This document shows positions 59,389 to 64,000 of a DNA stretch of 64,000 nucleotides, one piece after another. The stretch spans positions 496,001 to 560,000 of the forward strand of contig NZ_QZWF01000003.1 of NCBI RefSeq assembly GCF_004187715.1, in the 5' to 3' direction. The notes beneath the pieces were generated by a model. The model worked only from the letters and a program-made list of their open reading frames with translations. It ran no database searches and was not told the DNA's origin. The DNA comes from Streptomyces sp. F001 (lineage in GTDB: Bacteria > Actinomycetota > Actinomycetes > Streptomycetales > Streptomycetaceae). Made by a program: the position numbers and the translations under genes. Numbering within the stretch: the first letter of the stretch is position 1; the number at the start of each line of letters is the position of its first letter.

Positions 59389-59736
59389 ATGAATTTCGGA
59401 GCCGGTGTTCCCACGGTCGAGGTCACGGACCTCAAGGATGACGACTTCCTGCTGGACGTCCGCGAGGACGACGAGTGGCAGGCGGGTCACGCCGAAGGGG
59501 CGCTGCACATTCCCATCAGCGAGTTCGTGGCGCGCTACGGCGAGCTGACCGAGGCCGCCCCGCAGGACGGCCGGGTGCATGTGATCTGCCGCTCCGGCGG
59601 GCGTTCGGCCCAGGTCACGATGTACCTCGTCCAGCAGGGCATCGACGCCGTGAACGTCGACGGCGGTATGCAGGTGTGGGCGGCCGCCGGCCGTCCCGTG
59701 GTGACCGACGCGGGTGAACCGGGGCACGTCCTCTAG
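59389..59736 (+). CDS. Rhodanese-like sulfurtransferase
   Basis: 115-aa single-domain rhodanese. LLDVREDDEWQAGHAEGALH is the CH2A-like motif. The active-site loop CRSGGRSAQ carries the nucleophilic Cys, and NVDGGMQVWAAAGRPV closes the domain. It probably transfers sulfane sulfur in the cytoplasm; the partner is unknown. It converges on the acyl-CoA dehydrogenase gene with 22 bases between, a G+C-rich stretch. Confidence 0.92.
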   Translation: MNFGAGVPTVEVTDLKDDDFLLDVREDDEWQAGHAEGALHIPISEFVARYGELTEAAPQDGRVHVICRSGGRSAQVTMYLVQQGIDAVNVDGGMQVWAAAGRPVVTDAGEPGHVL

Positions 59737-59758
59737 CAGCCCCGCGGGTCCCGGGGCG

Positions 59759-60904
59759 TCAGGCCGGCGGATGGGCTGCCAGCAGGTCGCCCAGTGCTTC
59801 TTCGTGCGCCGCGGCCGGGCCGAGCGACAGCTCCAGGTGCTTGGCCCAGGCGTGGTACCGGTGCAACGGGTAGTCGACGTCGGCGCCGAACCCCCCGTGC
59901 AGGTGCTGCGCCGTCTGCACGACCCGGCGTACGCCGTCCGCCGCCCAGATCTTGGCGACCGCGACGTCCCCGGAGGCGGGCAGCGCACCCTGGGCACCCG
60001 AGGTGATGCGCCACGCGGCCTGCCACAGGGTGGCCTCCATGGCGCGCAGATCGATGTACCGGTCGGCGGCCTGCACGGCGACGGCCTGGAAGGTGGCGAT
60101 CGGGAACCCGAACTGCTCCCGCTTGCTCGCGTACTCGCTGGTCATCCTCAGCACCCGCTCCCCGAGCCCGAGCGCCAGCGCGCACGTCCCGGTGGCCAGC
60201 AGCTCACGCAGCCACTCCCAGGCGTCGTCGGCTGTGATGACGTACCGGTCCGGAATCCGCACGGACTCCAGCCGCAGCTCGCCGAGCCGCTCGCCGGTGG
60301 TGGAGACCTGCTCGGCGAGAACCGCCCCTTCGTGACCGCGGGGCACCACGGCGAGGATGCTGCGGTCGGCACCGGTGTGCGCCGGGACGAGCGTGAAGTC
60401 GGCGTCGTACGCCCAGGGCACCGCCGTCTGCACCCCGTCGAGGATCCAGTCGGCCCCGTCCGGCCCGTCCTGCCGTGCGCTGACGGCACGTTCGGCGGGA
60501 TCATGGCCCCCGGTACGGCCCTCGCCGGCGACGGTCAGCACGATCTCACCGCGCCCCGCCCTCGCGAGCACGGCCGACTTCAACTCCTCGCCGCCGTAGG
60601 CCTGTACGGCCGCCAGGGCCGCGCTGCTCTCCAGCAGCGGCACCCGCGCCAGCACCTTCGCCGACTCGCGCAGCACCAGGCACAATGCGATGGCGTCGAG
60701 GCCCGCCCCGCCGTACTCCGGGTCGAGGAGCAGGCCCAGCAGGTCGGCGTCGGCGAGCCTGGCCCACAGCGCCCGGTCGAAGTCGTCGGCCACGGCGCCG
60801 GTGGTGAGCGCCGGGCTCGGCACGGCGTCCGGCGCGACGTCGGCGAAGACGCCCCGCGCCGCCTCGGCTGCCGCCTGCTGCTCCTCGGTGAAGGTGAAGT
60901 CCAC
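59759..60904 (-). CDS. Acyl-CoA dehydrogenase
   Basis: 381-aa flavoprotein. It has an N-terminal helical domain (MDFTFTEEQQAAAEAARGVF), GGAGLDAIALCLVLRESAKV and a central beta-domain. The C-terminal helical domain contains YASKREQFGFPIATFQAVAV and the FAD-contact region AQHLHGGFGADVDYPLHRYH. It oxidises an acyl-CoA at C-alpha/beta with FAD; chain specificity is unknown. The usual catalytic Glu position cannot be fixed by eye. A KstR-like palindrome lies about 50 bases upstream. It follows paaE on the same strand but 115 bp away. Confidence 0.9.
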   Translation of the reverse strand: MDFTFTEEQQAAAEAARGVFADVAPDAVPSPALTTGAVADDFDRALWARLADADLLGLLLDPEYGGAGLDAIALCLVLRESAKVLARVPLLESSAALAAVQAYGGEELKSAVLARAGRGEIVLTVAGEGRTGGHDPAERAVSARQDGPDGADWILDGVQTAVPWAYDADFTLVPAHTGADRSILAVVPRGHEGAVLAEQVSTTGERLGELRLESVRIPDRYVITADDAWEWLRELLATGTCALALGLGERVLRMTSEYASKREQFGFPIATFQAVAVQAADRYIDLRAMEATLWQAAWRITSGAQGALPASGDVAVAKIWAADGVRRVVQTAQHLHGGFGADVDYPLHRYHAWAKHLELSLGPAAAHEEALGDLLAAHPPA

Positions 60905-60952
60905 GGTCCCTGTCCTCCCGGGCGGCTCCGCTGATCTGACGGAGCGTCAAGA

Positions 60953-60966
60953 TAGAACAGGTTCTA
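60953..60966. promoter_or_regulatory. TAGAAC-AG-GTTCTA operator upstream of acyl-CoA dehydrogenase
   Basis: A perfect 14-bp inverted repeat TAGAACAGGTTCTA lies 49 bases before the acyl-CoA dehydrogenase start and 53 bases after the paaE stop. It fits the TNNAACNNGTTNNA motif of KstR-type TetR repressors of acyl-CoA and sterol catabolism in actinobacteria. Confidence 0.7.
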
Positions 60967-61018
60967 GAAGAAGGGAATGACGGGGACGCCGGTACCGCTC
61001 ACCGTGCGCCCGGCGCTC

Positions 61019-62080
61019 TCAACGGTCGAAGTCCAGCTCCACCCGCTCCGTCACCGGATGCGACTGGCAGGCCAGCACATACCCGGCTTCCGTCTCCTCC
61101 CTCTCCAGCGCGAAGTTGCGGTCCATGCGCACCTCGCCGGAGACCAAAAACGCCCGGCAGGTGCCGCACACCCCGCCCTTGCAGGCGTAGGGAGCGTCGG
61201 GCCGGTTGCGCAGCACCGCCTCCAGGAGCGACTCGCCGTCCTGCACGGGCCAGGTCCCGCCGCGGCCGTCGAGCCGAGCGGTCACCGTGCTGTGCGCGGG
61301 CGCGGGGACACTCGGCAGGGCGGGCGCTCCGGCGTCCACGTGGAAGATCTCCTCGTGGATCCTGCTGCGCGGTACGTCCAGCCCGCGCAGTGCCCGCTCG
61401 GCCTCCTGCACCAGCCCGAACGGCCCGCACAGGAACCATCCGGCGACCTCCGTCACCGGCAGCAGCGCCGGAAGCAGACCCGTCAGCCGCTCCCGGTCGA
61501 GCCGCCCGGAGGGCAGTCCGGCCTGCTGTTCCTCCCGCGAGAGCACCGTCACCAGCTGGAGGCGTTCCGGGTAGCGGTCCTTGAGGTCGGCGACCTCCTC
61601 CAGGAACATCGTCGAGGCGGACGTCCGGTCGCTGCGTAGGAGGCAGAAGCGGGCCTGCGGCTCGCGTGCCAGCAGCGTCGAGACGATCGACAGCACCGGT
61701 GTGATCCCGCTGCCGCCGACGATCGCGGCGTACAGACCGGGCGCGGGATCGAGGGTGAAGCGCCCTGCCGGTGTCATCACCTCCAGCTCGTCACCGACGT
61801 TGATCTCCTTCAGCGCGTACGTCGAGAAGGCCCCGCCCTCGACGAGCCGCACCCCCACCCGCAGGGTGCGCGGCCCCTCGCCGTTCTCCGGAGCCGGGGA
61901 GCAGATCGAGTACGTCCGCCGGGTCTCGACCCCGTCGACCATGCGCCGCAGGGCGAGGTGCTGTCCGGCGGCGTGCCGGTACTCCGTGCGCAGTTCCTCG
62001 GGGACCGCGAGCGTGACGGCGACGGAGTCGTCGGTGAGCCGGTCGACCGCGGTCACCGGGAGTGTGTGGAAGCGGGCCAT
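61019..62080 (-). CDS. paaE: Phenylacetyl-CoA epoxidase reductase subunit PaaE
   Basis: 353-aa reductase. It has a ferredoxin-NADP reductase module (RRTYSICSPAP for FAD, GGSGITPVLSIVSTLL for NAD(P)H, GWFLCGPFGLV) and a C-terminal plant-type 2Fe-2S ferredoxin (CKGGVCGTCRAFL, then LACQSHP). It passes electrons to the di-iron PaaA. ATG 62080 with AAGGAG six bases upstream; the paaD stop overlaps it (TGATG). Confidence 0.94.
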   Translation of the reverse strand: MARFHTLPVTAVDRLTDDSVAVTLAVPEELRTEYRHAAGQHLALRRMVDGVETRRTYSICSPAPENGEGPRTLRVGVRLVEGGAFSTYALKEINVGDELEVMTPAGRFTLDPAPGLYAAIVGGSGITPVLSIVSTLLAREPQARFCLLRSDRTSASTMFLEEVADLKDRYPERLQLVTVLSREEQQAGLPSGRLDRERLTGLLPALLPVTEVAGWFLCGPFGLVQEAERALRGLDVPRSRIHEEIFHVDAGAPALPSVPAPAHSTVTARLDGRGGTWPVQDGESLLEAVLRNRPDAPYACKGGVCGTCRAFLVSGEVRMDRNFALEREETEAGYVLACQSHPVTERVELDFDR

Positions 62081-62610
62081 CACAACTCCTTGAAGTGGTC
62101 GAACGGTTCACGGCAGGCCAGACAGCGCCGCAGCGCCTTGCACGCTGTGGAGGAGAAACGGCTGAGCAGCTCGGTGTCGGCGGATCCGCAGTGCGGGCAG
62201 CGGACGGGCTCCGTCTCCTCGGTGAGCGTGCGCGTCGGCCCCAACTCCAGCGCCACCGGCCCGGAATCCCGCCGCACGCGCGGCGGCGCGATCCCGAACT
62301 CCCTGAGTTTGCGGCGCCCTTCGGGAGTGATGTCGTCCGTGGACCAGGCCGGTGTGAGCACCGTGCGGACGGTCACGTCCCGTATGCCGTGCTCGTGCAG
62401 CGCCCGTTCTATGTCCACGCTCATCGCCTCGAGGGCGGGGCAGCCGGTGTACGTCGGGGTCAGCTCGACCTCGACCGCGTCTGCGTCGCGCAGGTGCACC
62501 GCGCGCAGTACGCCCAGTTCCTGCAGGGTGAGCACGGGCAGCTCGGGGTCGGGCACCGAGCCCGCCACCCGCAGCAGCTCCGCCTCCAGAGTCGTCGTAC
62601 CGGTCACCAT
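62080..62610 (-). CDS. paaD: PaaD, iron-sulfur maturation factor for phenylacetyl-CoA epoxidase
   Basis: 176 aa from ATG 62610. It has a DUF59/MIP18 domain (VAGSVPDPELPVLTLQELGV, then LTPTYTGCPALEAMSVDIER and VLTPAWSTDDITPEGRRKLR) and a C-terminal zinc ribbon (CPHCGSADTELLSRFSSTAC, CLACREPFDHFK). It is required for assembly of the epoxidase in other bacteria. The start overlaps the paaC stop (62604) by seven bases. Confidence 0.93.
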   Translation of the reverse strand: MVTGTTTLEAELLRVAGSVPDPELPVLTLQELGVLRAVHLRDADAVEVELTPTYTGCPALEAMSVDIERALHEHGIRDVTVRTVLTPAWSTDDITPEGRRKLREFGIAPPRVRRDSGPVALELGPTRTLTEETEPVRCPHCGSADTELLSRFSSTACKALRRCLACREPFDHFKEL

Positions 62611-63323
62611 GTCGCCCCCGGGTGGCTGCGGTGCAGATGCTGCATCTCGGCGAGCATGCGCCCGAACGGCTCGGTGTGCAGGCCCTGCCGGCCGGCGCCT
62701 GCCGTCCAGGCCCCGGACTGCGGTCCCTCGGGGAGCGTGAGGGTCGCGCGGCGCAGGACGTCTCCGACCGACTCCAGCCAGTCCGCCCGCAACTTCTCCC
62801 CCTCGACGTCCAGGCCTTCCACCGGCTGGAACATCTCGCCGGTGTACCGCCACAGCGCCGCGCACGCCCGCTGCATCCGCTCATGGCTCACCTCAGTGCC
62901 GTCGCCGAGGCGCACGGTCCACTGCTCGGCGTGGTCGCGGTGGTAGGCGACCTCTTTGACGGCCTTCGCGGCGAGGGGGGCGAAAGGGCCGTCTCCGGCG
63001 GCCAGCCGGGCGTACAGCAGGTGCTGGTAGGTGGAGAAGAACAGCTGGCGGGCGATGGTGTGGGCGAAGTCGCCGTTCGGCTGTTCCACCAGCTGGAGGT
63101 TGCGGAAGGCGCGCTCCTCGCGCAGGTACGCCAGCTCGTCCTCGTCGCCGGCCAGGGAGAGCAGCACACGGGCCTGGCCGAGCAGGTCCAGCGCGATGTT
63201 GGCCAGGGCGACTTCCTCCTCCAGCACGGGGGCGCGGCCGGCCCACTCGCCCAGGCGGTGGGAGAGCACCAGCGCGTCGTCGCCCAGAGCGAGGGCGGCG
63301 GTGGTGGGGACGGTGGTCGTCAC
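62604..63323 (-). CDS. paaC: Phenylacetyl-CoA epoxidase structural subunit PaaC
   Basis: 239 aa, all-helical ferritin-like protein. ALALGDDALVLSHRLGEWAG, EEEVALANIALDLLGQARVL and YHRDHAEQWTVRLGDGTEVS are characteristic. It pairs with PaaA and lacks a working di-iron site. GTG 63323 overlaps the paaB TGA (GTGA). Confidence 0.94.
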   Translation of the reverse strand: MTTTVPTTAALALGDDALVLSHRLGEWAGRAPVLEEEVALANIALDLLGQARVLLSLAGDEDELAYLREERAFRNLQLVEQPNGDFAHTIARQLFFSTYQHLLYARLAAGDGPFAPLAAKAVKEVAYHRDHAEQWTVRLGDGTEVSHERMQRACAALWRYTGEMFQPVEGLDVEGEKLRADWLESVGDVLRRATLTLPEGPQSGAWTAGAGRQGLHTEPFGRMLAEMQHLHRSHPGATW

Positions 63324-63607
63324 AGGTGCTTCACCCCCTCCGGGATCTCGTAGAACGTCGGGTGCCGGTAGGGCTTGTCGGCCGACGGTTCGAAGAAGGG
63401 GTCCTTCTCGTCGGGCGAGGACGCCGTGATGGCGGACGAGGGGACGACCCAGATCGAGACGCCCTCGCCGCGCCGGGTGTACAGGTCGCGCGCGTTGCGC
63501 AGGGCGAACTCCGCGTCCGGGGCGTGCAGGCTGCCGGCATGGGTGTGGGACAGGCCGCGGCGTGAGCGCACGAAGACCTCCCACAGCGGCCAGTCGGTGT
63601 TCGTCAT
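63320..63607 (-). CDS. paaB: Phenylacetyl-CoA epoxidase subunit PaaB
   Basis: 95 aa, complete: [20 protein letters not shown], then [20 protein letters not shown] and [20 protein letters not shown]. Small bridging subunit of the epoxidase complex. ATG 63607 overlaps the paaA stop by four bases. Confidence 0.96.
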   Translation of the reverse strand: MTNTDWPLWEVFVRSRRGLSHTHAGSLHAPDAEFALRNARDLYTRRGEGVSIWVVPSSAITASSPDEKDPFFEPSADKPYRHPTFYEIPEGVKHL

Positions 63608-64000
63608 GCTCGCGTCGCTCCCGTCGTCTCCGTGGTAAGCGGGCCCCGGGCGGCGCGCTTGGCCGCGTGGGCCGCGGCCGCCTCCCGCACCCAGGCGCCC
63701 TCGTCGTGTGCCTGCCTGCGCTGAGTTATCCGCTGCTCGTTGCACGGGCCGTTGCCCTTGAGGACCTCCCAGAACTCCGTCCAGTCGATCGGGCCGAAGT
63801 CGTGGTGCCCGCGCTCCTCGTTCCACCTCAGGTCCGGGTCCGGGAGGGTGAGGCCCAGGGACTCGGCCTGCGGGACACAGATGTCGACGAAGCGCTGGCG
63901 CAGCTCGTCGTTCGAGTGGCGCTTGATCTTCCAGGCCATCGACTGGGCCGAGTGCTGGGACTCGTCGTCGGGCGGGCCGAACATCATCAAGGACGGCCAC
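63604..64000 (-). CDS. paaA: Phenylacetyl-CoA epoxidase catalytic subunit PaaA, C-terminal part (gene runs off window)
   Basis: The final 131 residues are present and the frame is open to the window end. [20 protein letters not shown] and [20 protein letters not shown] are typical of the PaaA C-terminus. The di-iron ligands lie upstream, outside the window. First visible gene of the paaABCDE operon; the promoter is not in view. Confidence 0.93.
   Translation of the reverse strand, partial: WPSLMMFGPPDDESQHSAQSMAWKIKRHSNDELRQRFVDICVPQAESLGLTLPDPDLRWNEERGHHDFGPIDWTEFWEVLKGNGPCNEQRITQRRQAHDEGAWVREAAAAHAAKRAARGPLTTETTGATRA

Noticed and set aside
61337..61346. TCCACGTGGA, partly resembling parS
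   Set aside because: The core CACGTG is shared but the flanking TTT/AAA positions do not match; it is inside paaE coding sequence.

Overview
The window is the replication-origin region of a Streptomyces chromosome. Evidence: very high G+C with strong third-position GC bias, many GTG starts, and the order parA-rsmG-jag-yidC-yidD-rnpA-rpmH / dnaA-oriC-dnaN-gnd-recF-DUF721-gyrB-gyrA. The DnaA boxes are of the actinobacterial TTGTCCACA type, six exact parS sites (GTTTCACGTGAAAC) flank the origin, and the downstream PASTA-kinase/PBP/SEDS/PP2C/FHA operon is a Streptomyces-style arrangement.

Layout. 1-6.2 kb: envelope genes on + (DUF6049 membrane protein, MurJ flippase, membrane pseudokinase). 6.2-7.3 kb: an accessory insert with a lipoprotein and a broken small secreted gene on -. 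7.4-10.6 kb: sigM and its anti-sigma factor, then trxB-trxA behind a SigR-type promoter. 10.7-17.7 kb on -: acetyltransferase, parB, parA, rsmG, jag, yidC, yidD, rnpA, rpmH. 18.1-30.7 kb on +: dnaA, oriC (20.1-20.9 kb), dnaN, gnd, recF, DUF721, gyrB, gyrA, DUF3566, then tRNA-Ile. 31-40 kb: a divergent MFS/TetR efflux pair with two operators, small secreted and membrane proteins, a Ser/Thr kinase, an HTH regulator, tRNA-Ala, a sixth parS and a DUF5324 protein. 40.2-46.6 kb: cyclophilin, rhomboid protease, a second DnaA-box cluster, crgA, DUF881, three class E sortases with trpG among them. 46.7-47.8 kb: a nuclease-like accessory gene. 47.9-56.1 kb on -: fhaA-fhaB-pstP-ftsW/rodA-pbpA-pknB. 56.6-59.7 kb: tRNA-Leu, DUF2252, a J-domain-like protein, a rhodanese. 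59.8-64 kb on -: paaA(partial)BCDE and an acyl-CoA dehydrogenase.

How the genes work together: dnaA/oriC/dnaN/recF/gyrBA start and sustain replication, and ParA/ParB with the parS cluster organise and segregate origins. The rnpA-yidD-yidC-jag set serves RNA processing and membrane insertion. MurJ, the pseudokinase, PknB, PstP, FhaA/B, PbpA, the SEDS protein and CrgA form a phospho-regulated wall-synthesis and division network. The class E sortases anchor surface proteins. The paa genes start phenylacetyl-CoA degradation.

A striking technical feature is a set of single-base deletions, many in G/C runs, that break reading frames in at least nine genes, including the essential dnaA. They also garble trpG and tRNA-Ala. 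I read these as sequence or assembly errors rather than biology; affected genes are annotated across the break. No CRISPR array, insertion sequence, prophage or rRNA operon was seen. I did not find a convincing undescribed multi-gene system; the best leads are the DnaA-box cluster outside oriC, DnaA boxes next to parA, the nuclease fusion gene and the operators listed under findings.
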